A stretch of 64,000 nt of DNA. Origin: Flavobacteriales bacterium (lineage in GTDB: Bacteria > Bacteroidota > Bacteroidia > Flavobacteriales > Weeksellaceae). The stretch lies in contig JACJZS010000002.1 in assembly GCA_020635515.1 (NCBI GenBank), positions 744,001-808,000 on the forward strand. Reading direction: 5' to 3'. The notes below the pieces were generated by a model. It ran no database searches, had not been told where the DNA came from, and worked only from the letters and a program-made list of their open reading frames with translations. The number at the start of each line of letters is the position of its first letter. Position 1 is the stretch's first letter. A program made the position numbers and the translations under genes. Shown in pieces: positions 51,658 to 60,448 of the stretch.

Positions 51658-52491
51658 TTACTTTGCAGTGTAATTCTTACCAAAATTATTATCCCAATAT
51701 TCTTGTCCATTTGCTTTGCAAACTACGGCGAAATCTACTTTTTCAGTTGATTCTGGTATTTTCACATAAGCTGTCCATTTTTCCATTCCAAAACTATTTG
51801 GACTTATAAGCATTTGCACTGCTCCTACCGTTAAATATTTTTGGTAAATCAAAGGTGCCACTTGTGTTGAATTCCAATTATCTGTGGTATAAATTACTTC
51901 TACATCTTTTGTTGGACTTAAATTTCTAACATCAACATCAAGATAAAAAGTCTTCTCTCCACTACTGTCGTAAGAAGGATATACCGCAGAATAATGAAGA
52001 CTTAAATTAATTCCATTTCTCAAAAATCTACCATTTAACGCTTCTAAAGAATAATCATTTCCAAAATTGTTATCCCAATACTCAGCACCATTTACTTTGT
52101 ATCTAACAGCAAACTCTTTAGCAAAAGATACATTGGTTTCCCAAGAATTAAGTTTAATTTCCGTTTGCCAAATTTCTGTTCCTTCTGATGTAGATAAGTT
52201 ATATTCCAAAGGAAAAAATTTCCAAGAACCATCTGTCATTTTATGGAAAACCTCAACTTGTTTATCGTAAGCTAAATCTCTAACTTCTACTTTAAACTTT
52301 TTGGTATACGTTGTATATCCGTATTTAGAACTATATGAGCTCCATGCAGAATACAACTTTACATTTTCTCCTGAGTTTAATCTGATCGCAGAACTACTTG
52401 AAGATTTTGCTTCGGGAACAACTAAATCATCATTGTTACACGAGAAAAGAAAAAAGCTTAATGCTAAAAATAAAAAAAGCTTGTTCATCAC
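51658..52491 (-). CDS. Lipoprotein with two tandem CBM21-like starch/glycogen-binding domains
   Basis: 277 residues: lipobox signal (MMNKLFLFLALSFFLFSC) and an Asn/Asp and Ser-rich linker, then two beta-sandwich repeats. The first (about 45-145) has VEVRDLAYDKQVEVFHKMTD...W...EFAVRYKVNGAEYWDNNFGNDY; the second (about 160-277) has VDVRNLSPTKDVEVIYTTDNWNS...FAVVCKANGQEYWDNNFGKNY. The pattern 'V-x-V-R-N ... K-x-V-x-V ... D-x-W ... F-A-V ... G-x-EYWDNN-x-G-x-NY' is that of CBM21, best known from fungal glucoamylases and animal glycogen-targeting phosphatase subunits. Probably a periplasmic-facing or surface glycan-binding protein. No catalytic domain is attached. Confidence 0.7.
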   Translation of the reverse strand: MMNKLFLFLALSFFLFSCNNDDLVVPEAKSSSSSAIRLNSGENVKLYSAWSSYSSKYGYTTYTKKFKVEVRDLAYDKQVEVFHKMTDGSWKFFPLEYNLSTSEGTEIWQTEIKLNSWETNVSFAKEFAVRYKVNGAEYWDNNFGNDYSLEALNGRFLRNGINLSLHYSAVYPSYDSSGEKTFYLDVDVRNLSPTKDVEVIYTTDNWNSTQVAPLIYQKYLTVGAVQMLISPNSFGMEKWTAYVKIPESTEKVDFAVVCKANGQEYWDNNFGKNYTAK

Positions 52492-52513
52492 TTTTACATT
52501 TAAAATTATGGTG

Positions 52514-52521
52514 CAAATTTA
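52514..52521 (-). promoter_or_regulatory. TANNTTTG -7 element (TAAATTTG) for the CBM21-like gene
   Basis: Perfect match on the minus strand, 22 bp before the start. The rest of 52492-52705 holds no gene. Confidence 0.55.
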
Positions 52522-52705
52522 AAGTGTATTTTTCACAAAAAGCAAAATTATAGATGTAAATGTTTTTTATACACTATGTATGTGTAGGAAAAACACGAAT
52601 ACAAGCGTACTAATTTAAAATAAAATCAATAACGAGTACATTATTTTACTAAATCAGCAAAATAATGAAGTATGAATTACGAAATCGACAAACGTTAAAT
52701 TTTTG

Positions 52706-54250
52706 TTAATTGTTTATTTTTGGCTCGGACTCTCTATCAATTTCCTCTTTTAGGAGTTCATAAATGGATTGATTTTTGTCTACAATTTGCACTTTTCCGT
52801 CGTTGATGTCGGTAAGTTGATTGAGATTTTGCTTCATTTCTGAATTATCATTAAGGATAATAATCGAAAAATTGCTTCGTTTTGCTTTTATTTGGTACAT
52901 ATAAGCATTCATCTTATCCGTAATATCAAAATTACCATCAGTAATGAGTATTACTTTGTTATTTTTCCGAGAAGTTGTATACTGTTTCAGTAGTTCTGTT
53001 GCTTCTTTTATTCCTAATTCTGCATTAGTTTCGCCAAATGTTTTGATTTGCCTAATTTGATTTCTTTGAAAATCCTTATCGGTTTCTTCTGGTTTAAATA
53101 ACAGCTTTGAAAATTGAGAAAATATAATTACTGAAAAATACTCCTTATCTTCTTTATCTTCTATGAGTTTTTCTATAGCTTCTTTACACCTTGACAATCT
53201 ATTTTGTTTGTCCATAGAACCTGAAACATCTAAAAGTATAAGTGTAAAAGATTTTGGCATGATGATTCTATTGGCTCCAAATCCGTTGTTGCGAGTTAAT
53301 TTTAATGGATCTATTAGTATAAGAGGCTTTTGTAGCAAAGAGTAATTTTCTGATGTTTTTATCTTTTTATTATACGAATCAATAAATGATTTTGAACTGT
53401 ATTTATTTGTAGAAACCAAATGCACAAGATGATTGTAAAAGCGATGTTGTATTTTAACTTTTGAGTCTATATATTCATTCGAAAAATAATACGGAGAAGT
53501 AAAATAATCTAAGCTACTCAAATTCCTTCTTGAATAATACTTATCTATACTTCTTTTATAATCATAAATTCGGGTACTATCAAAACTTCTTTCATTAATT
53601 TCTTGGTAGTTCTGAGGTATAAATTTCTCTGAAATGGAATGCATGGAAGCAATGGTTCCGTATCTGAGGGAATCTCTCGCTTGAGCAGTAAGACTTGCAA
53701 CTTCTATAAGTTCTTTTATACTTTTACTTTGTTCACTATAATTTTTGTTTTTTGAGATTATCTCATTTACAAAAAATAAGTTGGTTTCTAATGATGAAAA
53801 TAGTTCGTTTATTTTCTGAAATTTTTCGTTTGTTCTTTCTAAATTATACTTAAAATTAAACTCTCTATTCATTGAAAACGTAGATATTTCATGTAAAATA
53901 CCTTTTTCATATTCAAAAATTTGCCTAACCAATAAAGCTATTTCAGGTTGATTATTATCTGCAATATGTTTTCTGATTCTTCTGTTTTCTCTTCTAATTT
54001 TTCGCGGATTTAGATATATAGTTCCGTATGTATTTTTTAAAGAGAAAGGTTTATAACTAATGGAATCACGCTTTATATAGTGCTGATATATTCTTTTATT
54101 GTATTCCATTACAGATTCCCCTACCGCATTATAGAAATCCACTTTTTCATTTATCTTACTGGTAAGGTCATTCCAAAAATCTTGGTTTTGTCCGTAGTTT
54201 ACATCAAAAAAAGAAGTGGTAAACACCAACACAAATAAAATTTTTTTCAT
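52706..54250 (-). CDS. Secreted protein with C-terminal VWA domain
   Basis: 514 residues: signal peptide (MKKILFVLVFTTSFFDVNYGQ), a long helical central region (about 25-315) with many charged residues, then a von Willebrand A domain with the MIDAS motif LLDVSGSMDKQNR (about 335), the Thr/Gly region (TNAELGIKEATELL) and ITDGNFDI. Such domains bind ligands through a metal ion. Function unknown. Its ATG overlaps the folP stop (ATGA), so it is translationally coupled to folP. Confidence 0.85.
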   Translation of the reverse strand: MKKILFVLVFTTSFFDVNYGQNQDFWNDLTSKINEKVDFYNAVGESVMEYNKRIYQHYIKRDSISYKPFSLKNTYGTIYLNPRKIRRENRRIRKHIADNNQPEIALLVRQIFEYEKGILHEISTFSMNREFNFKYNLERTNEKFQKINELFSSLETNLFFVNEIISKNKNYSEQSKSIKELIEVASLTAQARDSLRYGTIASMHSISEKFIPQNYQEINERSFDSTRIYDYKRSIDKYYSRRNLSSLDYFTSPYYFSNEYIDSKVKIQHRFYNHLVHLVSTNKYSSKSFIDSYNKKIKTSENYSLLQKPLILIDPLKLTRNNGFGANRIIMPKSFTLILLDVSGSMDKQNRLSRCKEAIEKLIEDKEDKEYFSVIIFSQFSKLLFKPEETDKDFQRNQIRQIKTFGETNAELGIKEATELLKQYTTSRKNNKVILITDGNFDITDKMNAYMYQIKAKRSNFSIIILNDNSEMKQNLNQLTDINDGKVQIVDKNQSIYELLKEEIDRESEPKINN

Positions 54251-55071
54251 CTTTCTATCAATCTACTTAATTCTAAAATATTTTTCGCTTTTTTCACATC
54301 GTGAACTCTGAGAATATTTACTTTTTTTAAAAGCAACTGTAAATTCAAGGCAGTTGTTTCGCACAATATGTTATCAGGAGACTCTTCAAGGATTTTATAC
54401 ATCATCGATTTTCTTGAAATTCCTGCTAATATAGGAAAGTTTTGAAATCCAATTAAACCTACATTATTTAATAACTCATAATTCTGACTTATGCTTTTAG
54501 CAAATCCAAAACCAGGATCAAGAATAATATCATGAATATTTTTTTCTCTTAGTATCTTGATTTTATGCAAGAAGTAACTATTTATATCATTAGTAACATC
54601 ATTGTATTCGGTTAAGTTTTGCATTGTACCAGGAGTTCCTCTTGAGTGCATTAGGATATAAGGGACTTTTAATTTTTCTACTGTACTGAACATCTTATCA
54701 TCTATACTACCTCCTGACACGTCATTAATTATAGCAACACCTTCATTTACTGACTCTTCTGCTACTTTGCTCCAAAATGTATCTACGCTAAGTATAGTTT
54801 CTGAAAATTCTTTTTTTATTTCTTTAATTACTGGTATAACTTTTTTTAATTCATCTTCTGCATTAATAAAATCTGCATTTGGGCGAGTTGATTGTCCTCC
54901 AACATCAATTATATCAACACCTTCTAGAATCATTTGTTCGACTCTTTTTAAAATATTTTTTGAAGAAGTATATAAACCTCCGTCATAGAAAGAATCGGAA
55001 GTTACATTCAAAATCCCCATAATCTTTGGAGAGTCTAAATCGAGAAGTTTACCTTTGCAATTTATTGCCAT
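54247..55071 (-). CDS. folP: Dihydropteroate synthase
   Basis: 274 residues. MGILNVTSDSFYDGG near the N-terminus (signature 1), DVGGQSTRPNA (signature 2), NDVSGG, LDPGFGFAKS and the SRKSM/RVHDV ends. It joins pterin pyrophosphate and p-aminobenzoate in folate synthesis. It is followed with overlap by the VWA gene and divergent from the DoxX-like gene. Confidence 0.97.
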   Translation of the reverse strand: MAINCKGKLLDLDSPKIMGILNVTSDSFYDGGLYTSSKNILKRVEQMILEGVDIIDVGGQSTRPNADFINAEDELKKVIPVIKEIKKEFSETILSVDTFWSKVAEESVNEGVAIINDVSGGSIDDKMFSTVEKLKVPYILMHSRGTPGTMQNLTEYNDVTNDINSYFLHKIKILREKNIHDIILDPGFGFAKSISQNYELLNNVGLIGFQNFPILAGISRKSMMYKILEESPDNILCETTALNLQLLLKKVNILRVHDVKKAKNILELSRLIER

Positions 55072-55077
55072 AATCGT

Positions 55078-55108
55078 TTGTAGAATTAGCTAAAATTAAT
55101 TACTTTTG
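55078..55108 (+). promoter_or_regulatory. Promoter of the DoxX-like/tpiA transcript (TTG ... TACTTTTG)
   Basis: TTG at 55078-55080 and TACTTTTG at 55101-55108, 20 nt apart: a complete flavobacterial promoter. Confidence 0.65.
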
Positions 55109-55145
55109 ACGAAGTATCAAAATGATATTCATTATTTGGGATTAA

Positions 55146-56267
55146 ATGAAATATATAACTCATTTTTCGAGAATTCTTGTAGGGATAGCATTTATTTTTT
55201 CTGGTTTCGTAAAGACAGTAGATCCTATTGGTTTTTCTTATAAATTGGAAGAATATTTCAGCGAATCTGTATTTAATATCACTTTTTTAGAACCTTATAG
55301 TCTTCCTCTTTCTGTTTTTTTTGTCGTATTTGAGGTTGTTTTAGGCATCTTTCTTTTACTAGGAATTTACAGAAAATTTACACTTAGGAGTTTATTGCTT
55401 CTTATCGTATTTTTTTCATTTTTAACTTTTTATTCGGCTTATTTTGACAAAGTAAGAGATTGCGGTTGCTTTGGCGATTTCATTAAACTTAAACCTTGGG
55501 AATCCTTTTATAAAGATTTGATTCTTTTGTTTTTTATACTAATACTTTTTGCAGGAAAGAATTACATAAAACCTCTATTGAATCTTGGAATCTCAAAATT
55601 CATCGCGTTTGTAGGCACACTAATTAGCATTTGGATAGCATATGAAGGTGTATTTAACTTACCTATAATAGATTATCGAGCTTACGCTGAAGGAAACAGT
55701 TTAATCGAAGGTCGTAAATCTGCCGAAGAATTAGGTCTAAATCCACCTGAATTAGCAACCATATATACACTTATTCATCAGAAAACAAAAGAAACAAAAG
55801 TGATGGACGACCAAGAGTATATAGACTCTAAAATTTGGGAAGACTCACTTTGGGTAATTGATACCAGCAAAACAAAAACAATAGAAAAAAAAGAAGGATA
55901 TACACCTCCTATTCCTCCTGATTTTGAAATACTATGTAATTCTACTGATAGAACCGATGAAGTTTTAAATTATGACAGAGTCGTGATTATAACTATACTA
56001 AATATTAAAGAATTAGGCGTAGAAGAAATTGCTAAAATTAGGAAATTAAAAAGTGACTTAACACATAAGGGAATAAAACTAATAATTCTAGCGAATGACA
56101 CCACCAACATACAACTGAGTATGTGTACTATGGATATAAAAGTAATGAAAACTATAAATAGAAGTCATGTAGGCATTATGCTTCTAAAAAAAGGTGTGGT
56201 TCTCAAGAAATACTCATATAGTAAATTCCCAACGATAAAAGAAATCATAAAAATATTTAACACATAA
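55146..56267 (+). CDS. BT_3928-type DoxX/MauE-like membrane protein
   Basis: 373 residues. The N-terminal four-helix DoxX/MauE-like membrane domain (ISGFVKTVDPIGFSYKLEEYF-like start, then FDKVRDCGCFGDFIKLKPWESFYKD) has the redox-type CGCFGD motif. After about residue 165 comes a soluble region, extracytoplasmic by prediction, with a thioredoxin-like pattern but no CxxC. The family is typical of Bacteroidota and precedes tpiA in many genomes. Probable role in thiol redox or quinone-linked processes; not proven. The tpiA gene starts 13 bp later. Confidence 0.85.
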   Translation: MKYITHFSRILVGIAFIFSGFVKTVDPIGFSYKLEEYFSESVFNITFLEPYSLPLSVFFVVFEVVLGIFLLLGIYRKFTLRSLLLLIVFFSFLTFYSAYFDKVRDCGCFGDFIKLKPWESFYKDLILLFFILILFAGKNYIKPLLNLGISKFIAFVGTLISIWIAYEGVFNLPIIDYRAYAEGNSLIEGRKSAEELGLNPPELATIYTLIHQKTKETKVMDDQEYIDSKIWEDSLWVIDTSKTKTIEKKEGYTPPIPPDFEILCNSTDRTDEVLNYDRVVIITILNIKELGVEEIAKIRKLKSDLTHKGIKLIILANDTTNIQLSMCTMDIKVMKTINRSHVGIMLLKKGVVLKKYSYSKFPTIKEIIKIFNT

Positions 56268-56280
56268 AAACCAAATTAAA

Positions 56281-57039
56281 ATGCGAAAAAAAATTATAGC
56301 TGGAAACTGGAAAATGAATAAAAAATATGGTGACGCAAAAGAACTAATGATGCGTATCAACACGTTTATGCAAACTCATAGTTCTAACTGTGATGTAATT
56401 ATTGCTCCACCATTTCCATACCTACAAAAAGCAGAGGAAATTTTTGCTAATAAAAAAGTAAAAATTTCTGCTCAAAATATGTCTGACCAGTTAAGTGGTG
56501 CATATACAGGAGAAGTTTCAGCCGAAATGTTACAATCTATAGGAGTTGATTGTGTTATCTTAGGACATTCTGAAAGAAGACAATACCATGCTGAAAATGA
56601 TGAAACACTATTTGAAAAAATAAAAATAGCTTTAGAACATAATCTTACGCCTATTTACTGTTGTGGAGAACTTTTAGAAGACAGAGAAGCAGGAAAAGAA
56701 TTTGAAGTAAATAAAACGCAAATAGAAACTGCATTGTTTGGTTTAACTGAAGAGCAAATTTCAAAAGTGATTATAGCATACGAACCAGTTTGGGCAATAG
56801 GAACAGGAAAAACTGCAACTCCAGAGCAAGCTCAAGAAATACACAACTACATAAGAGGTATAATTGCAGAAAAGTTCTCACAAGAAATTGCCGATTCTAT
56901 TTCTATACTTTACGGAGGAAGCATGAAGCCAGACAACGCTAGAGAGCTTATTTCTCAACCAGACATTGATGGTGGTCTTATTGGTGGTGCTTCACTAAAC
57001 GCAGAAGACTTTACTAAACTAATTGCAATATGTAATTAA
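56281..57039 (+). CDS. tpiA: Triosephosphate isomerase
   Basis: 252 residues. AGNWKMNK (catalytic Lys), ILGHSERR (catalytic His), VIIAYEPVWAIGTGKTATPEQAQE (catalytic Glu and loop 6) and ILYGGSMKPDNA. It interconverts the two triose phosphates in glycolysis. Second gene after the DoxX-like gene, followed by a terminator. Confidence 0.98.
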   Translation: MRKKIIAGNWKMNKKYGDAKELMMRINTFMQTHSSNCDVIIAPPFPYLQKAEEIFANKKVKISAQNMSDQLSGAYTGEVSAEMLQSIGVDCVILGHSERRQYHAENDETLFEKIKIALEHNLTPIYCCGELLEDREAGKEFEVNKTQIETALFGLTEEQISKVIIAYEPVWAIGTGKTATPEQAQEIHNYIRGIIAEKFSQEIADSISILYGGSMKPDNARELISQPDIDGGLIGGASLNAEDFTKLIAICN

Positions 57040-57062
57040 AAGAAAAAACAATATAAATAAAG

Positions 57063-57098
57063 ACAAGGCAAATTAGAGTTGTATCGGATTTGCCTTGT
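57063..57098 (+). terminator. Rho-independent terminator of tpiA
   Basis: 11-bp stem (57063-57073 with 57088-57098), 14-nt loop, then T-rich. An apparent TTG start for panC at 57095 falls inside it and is rejected. Confidence 0.8.
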
Positions 57099-57124
57099 TT
57101 TTCTTTTCAATAGTATTTTTATTT

Positions 57125-57964
57125 ATGATTCAGATAACTAATAAACAAGATTTAAGTAAATACGTACAACTTTGGAAGAAAGAAAATAAATCCATTGGAT
57201 TTGTACCTACCATGGGAGCTTTGCATCAAGGACATCTTTCTCTAATTAGTGAATCAGTAAAAAACAACGATGTTTGTATATGCAGTATATATGTAAATCC
57301 TACTCAGTTCAATAATGAAGATGATTTAGCTAAATATCCAAAAACTCTAGAACAAGATATTCAAAAACTAGAATCTGCAAATTGTTTTGCTGTATACGTC
57401 CCAAAAAATGAAGATATATATCCTGAAGGTTTTACAAAAAAGAAATACGACTTTGGCGGATTAGACAATGTAATGGAAGGGAAGTTCCGTGAAGGTCATT
57501 TTGATGGCGTTGCAGAAGTGGTTTTACGATTATTTAGTCAAGTGCAACCAAACAATGCTTATTTCGGAGAAAAAGACTTTCAACAGTTGCAAATCATTAA
57601 ACTTATTACAAAACAAGAAAAACTAGATATTCAAATACATGGAATGCCAATTCTGCGTGAAAAATCTGGTCTTGCAATGAGTTCTAGAAATCAAAGGCTT
57701 AATGAGAATGAAAAAGAAGAAGCTTCTAAAATTTATTCTATTTTACAACAAGCAAAAAAATGGTTTTTAGATTATTCTATAAGCGAAGTAATTCAAAAAG
57801 TAGAAAAAGAATTCTCCAAAACATCTATGAAATTAGAATACTTTCAAATTTGTGAAGAGGAAACCTTACAAGAAGCCAGAGAGAATAATCCAAAAAAAAA
57901 GTACCGAATGTTCGTTGCTGTTTTTATGAATAACGTTCGACTTATTGATACTATTTCTTTATAA
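57125..57964 (+). CDS. panC: Pantoate--beta-alanine ligase
   Basis: 279 residues from ATG 57125. PTMGALHQGHLSLI holds the HIGH-like ATP motif, followed by SIYVNPTQFN, EGKFREGHFDGVAEVV, FGEKDFQQLQII and MSSRNQRL. It makes pantothenate from pantoate and beta-alanine with ATP. panD, a frequent downstream neighbour in this group, is not present; a hypothetical gene follows instead. Confidence 0.97.
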   Translation: MIQITNKQDLSKYVQLWKKENKSIGFVPTMGALHQGHLSLISESVKNNDVCICSIYVNPTQFNNEDDLAKYPKTLEQDIQKLESANCFAVYVPKNEDIYPEGFTKKKYDFGGLDNVMEGKFREGHFDGVAEVVLRLFSQVQPNNAYFGEKDFQQLQIIKLITKQEKLDIQIHGMPILREKSGLAMSSRNQRLNENEKEEASKIYSILQQAKKWFLDYSISEVIQKVEKEFSKTSMKLEYFQICEEETLQEARENNPKKKYRMFVAVFMNNVRLIDTISL

Positions 57965-58028
57965 AACCTTTTTTAATAGTTAGGTACTCACCTCTACGAT
58001 TAAAAAAACACATAAACTTATTAAAATT

Positions 58029-58694
58029 ATGAAGTATTTATTTGTATTAATGATTTGCAATATATATTCTCAAACTATACAAATAGAAATTATTGCAGAC
58101 TCATTGTATTACTCGAATAAAAACAAATATGGATTTTCGAATAATTTTCCAGTAAAGGTTATGAACAAAAGCGATAAAAAAACTATTTTCCCTTTGCAAT
58201 TTTATGAAAATTATGATTTGATTCCTATTGAAAGAGAAAAAGACTTCATTAATCTTTATGATATAAAAGATTATTATGACGAAGAAAGGTTTTTCCCATT
58301 TTTAATAATTGGGGATAGTAGTACTTTGTGTTCTATTGAGGAATCATCTCCTCCAAAAGTTCATCGTTTTACCAAAAAGAAAAATAAGAATATAAAAGAG
58401 CACAGAGATGAATATACAGCATTATCTCTTCTTCCTAGAGATGAATTTACCTTAGTGCAGAAAATTAATTTACCTAATTTTTCATCTCCATTAAATGATT
58501 ACAATGTTTTTTTTATTATAGATGAAAATAAACAGAATTATTTATGGATAGAATATTATATCTCAAAAGATTACTATGAGAAAAATTACAATAAGAAACA
58601 ACTAAAAAAGTGGAAAAAAGAAGGATATGAATTATTTACAGGTCATATAAAATCAAACAAAGTACCTATTGTGAATTTTGAAGATATTAAGTGA
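58029..58694 (+). CDS. Hypothetical exported protein
   Basis: 221 residues with a short signal peptide (MKYLFVLMICNIYSQ) and a beta-rich region followed by a charged segment (RFTKKKNKNIKEHRDEY) and YYISKDYYEKNYNKKQLKKWKKEGYELF. No family is recognised. It ends convergently with, and 8 bp inside, the small antitoxin-like gene, in a patch that separates panC from the Fe-S protein gene. Confidence 0.55.
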   Translation: MKYLFVLMICNIYSQTIQIEIIADSLYYSNKNKYGFSNNFPVKVMNKSDKKTIFPLQFYENYDLIPIEREKDFINLYDIKDYYDEERFFPFLIIGDSSTLCSIEESSPPKVHRFTKKKNKNIKEHRDEYTALSLLPRDEFTLVQKINLPNFSSPLNDYNVFFIIDENKQNYLWIEYYISKDYYEKNYNKKQLKKWKKEGYELFTGHIKSNKVPIVNFEDIK

Positions 58695-58950
58695 AAATAA
58701 TAGAATTATCTTCACTTATCTTTAAAGAGTTATAAATTTCTCTTGCTTCAGAATTTGGTTTTAAACTTCCACTTTCCGCATCAGATATTCCCAGTTCAAT
58801 AGATTTTTTTTCAACTTCAGGAATATCATACCACCAATCATTGATTTCATTTTTTCTTAGTTCAACAATTTTTTGGATTATAGAGCTATCTTCAAGTGTT
58901 GTCAACCATTGAATTAATTCAATTTTTATATTTCGAATATCTATTTCCAT
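58687..58950 (-). CDS. Antitoxin-like protein without a partner
   Basis: 87 residues: KIELIQWLTTLEDSSIIQKIVELRKNEINDWWYDIPEVEKKSIELGISDAESGSLKPNSEAREIY. This is the pattern of Bacteroidota addiction-module antitoxins that precede RelE/ParE-type toxins (helical start, DWW, 'S-I-x-x-G-I-x-D-x-x-x-G'). Here no toxin gene follows; the convergent hypothetical gene occupies that place. Probably an orphan. Confidence 0.65.
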   Translation of the reverse strand: MEIDIRNIKIELIQWLTTLEDSSIIQKIVELRKNEINDWWYDIPEVEKKSIELGISDAESGSLKPNSEAREIYNSLKISEDNSIIFT

Positions 58951-59069
58951 AACTCAAATTTAACTCTTTTTAATTGTGATTACAAATGAATTCTATAAGT
59001 ATCACAAAGTAGATTCAACTAACAAATACTTTTATAAAAATAATTCTCAAATTTTCTCTTCTCTTCCTT

Positions 59070-60368
59070 CTACTCATTTATCCAATTGGCTCTATCGTTT
59101 TGGTTGAATTGCCAAGGTGCGGAATTATTTTCTATGTTGGTCATCATTGCATTTAATTCCTGAGGTGCTGAAGATTCTTCCATTACTAAATACCTTCTCA
59201 TTTCTATAATGATGGACATGGGATCTAATAAAATAGGACACGCATCGGTACATGCATTGCAGGTAGTACACGCCCAAAGCTCTTCTGCAGAGATGTAATC
59301 ATTAAGCAACTGTTTTCCATCATCTACAAACTTCCCTTTATTTTTATCTATATTTTTTCCTACTTCCTCTAATCTATCTCGTGTAGACATTAGTATTTTT
59401 CTAGGAGAAAGTTTTTTTCCTGTTTGGTTTGCAGGGCAAACATCAGAACATCTTCCGCATTCGGTACACGTATATGCGTTAAGCAACTGAACTTGATTTA
59501 AATCAAATACATCTTTTGCTCCAAAAGCTCCTGGTTCGTCTGATGTTTCTGCTGTTTCATATGGATTTGCATTCGGGTCGAGCATTAATTTCACTTCCTT
59601 TGTTACCGAATCCAAATTATTTATAGCTCCTAATGGTTTTAGGTTTGAAAAATACGCAGAAGGAAATGCCAATAAAATATGCAGATGTTTAGAATAATAC
59701 AGGTAATTCATAAAAAATAAAATTCCTATAAAGTGGAACCACCAAGAAATTCGCTCCGTTGTATGTAAAAACTCAGGTGTAAAGTTTTCATAAAAAGAAA
59801 ATAAAAAAGTACTTACAGGGAAAAAACCTTCTTTATTTAAATAAAAATCCGCCGCATTCATTTTTAGAAAAGCAATCATAAGGGCAAATTCCATAAGTAA
59901 AATAAAATTGGCATCGTGTTTTGGGAAACCACTCAAGTCAATTCTAAATCTTTTAATATTTATAATATTCCGTCTGATAAAAAATATTACTACTGAAATA
60001 ATTACCAAAATAGCAAGCACTTCTAATATTCCTGTAAATGTATTGTAAATAGATTGAGGGAAAATAGAAAGTAAAAAACGATGTGTACCAAAAAGTCCGT
60101 CGATTATAATCTCTATAAATTCTAAATTTATAATTACAAAACCTACATAAACAATAATATGCAAAATTCCAGCAACAGGACGAACTGTCATCTTGCTTTG
60201 CCCTAATGCAATTCGGAGCATGGTTTTCCAGCGAAGCGAAGAATTATCATTCCGATTGGCATTCTTACCTAACTTAATATTCCTGTAGATTTTTTTCAGA
60301 TTGTAACTAAAAAATAAAAAGCCAAAAATCAAGAATAATCCAAAAATAATATTGCTTATATAATTCAT
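59070..60368 (-). CDS. Membrane-bound Fe-S oxidoreductase (HdrD/GlpC-like, two 4Fe-4S clusters)
   Basis: 432 residues. Five or six membrane helices in the N-terminal ~250 residues (nitrate-reductase-gamma-like), then two ferredoxin motifs CTECGRCSDVCP (about 302) and CTTCNACTDACP (about 366), each with further Pro. Such proteins pass electrons between a soluble donor and quinones. In related genomes a CCG-domain Fe-S partner usually follows; it is not found here, where a 120-bp gap leads to the orphan antitoxin-like gene. It lies 80 bp downstream of MlaD. Confidence 0.9.
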   Translation of the reverse strand: MNYISNIIFGLFLIFGFLFFSYNLKKIYRNIKLGKNANRNDNSSLRWKTMLRIALGQSKMTVRPVAGILHIIVYVGFVIINLEFIEIIIDGLFGTHRFLLSIFPQSIYNTFTGILEVLAILVIISVVIFFIRRNIINIKRFRIDLSGFPKHDANFILLMEFALMIAFLKMNAADFYLNKEGFFPVSTFLFSFYENFTPEFLHTTERISWWFHFIGILFFMNYLYYSKHLHILLAFPSAYFSNLKPLGAINNLDSVTKEVKLMLDPNANPYETAETSDEPGAFGAKDVFDLNQVQLLNAYTCTECGRCSDVCPANQTGKKLSPRKILMSTRDRLEEVGKNIDKNKGKFVDDGKQLLNDYISAEELWACTTCNACTDACPILLDPMSIIIEMRRYLVMEESSAPQELNAMMTNIENNSAPWQFNQNDRANWINE

Positions 60369-60448
60369 TTAAAAAAATTTCTCGATTACAAACCGAATAT
60401 ACAAAAATAGATTAAAAAAACTGCTTAATTTTTTTCAATTTAGAAGAC

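Noticed and set aside
57095..57124. TTG start of panC with a hydrophobic N-terminal extension
   Set aside because: It falls inside the tpiA terminator stem and PanC proteins begin close to the ATG at 57125.
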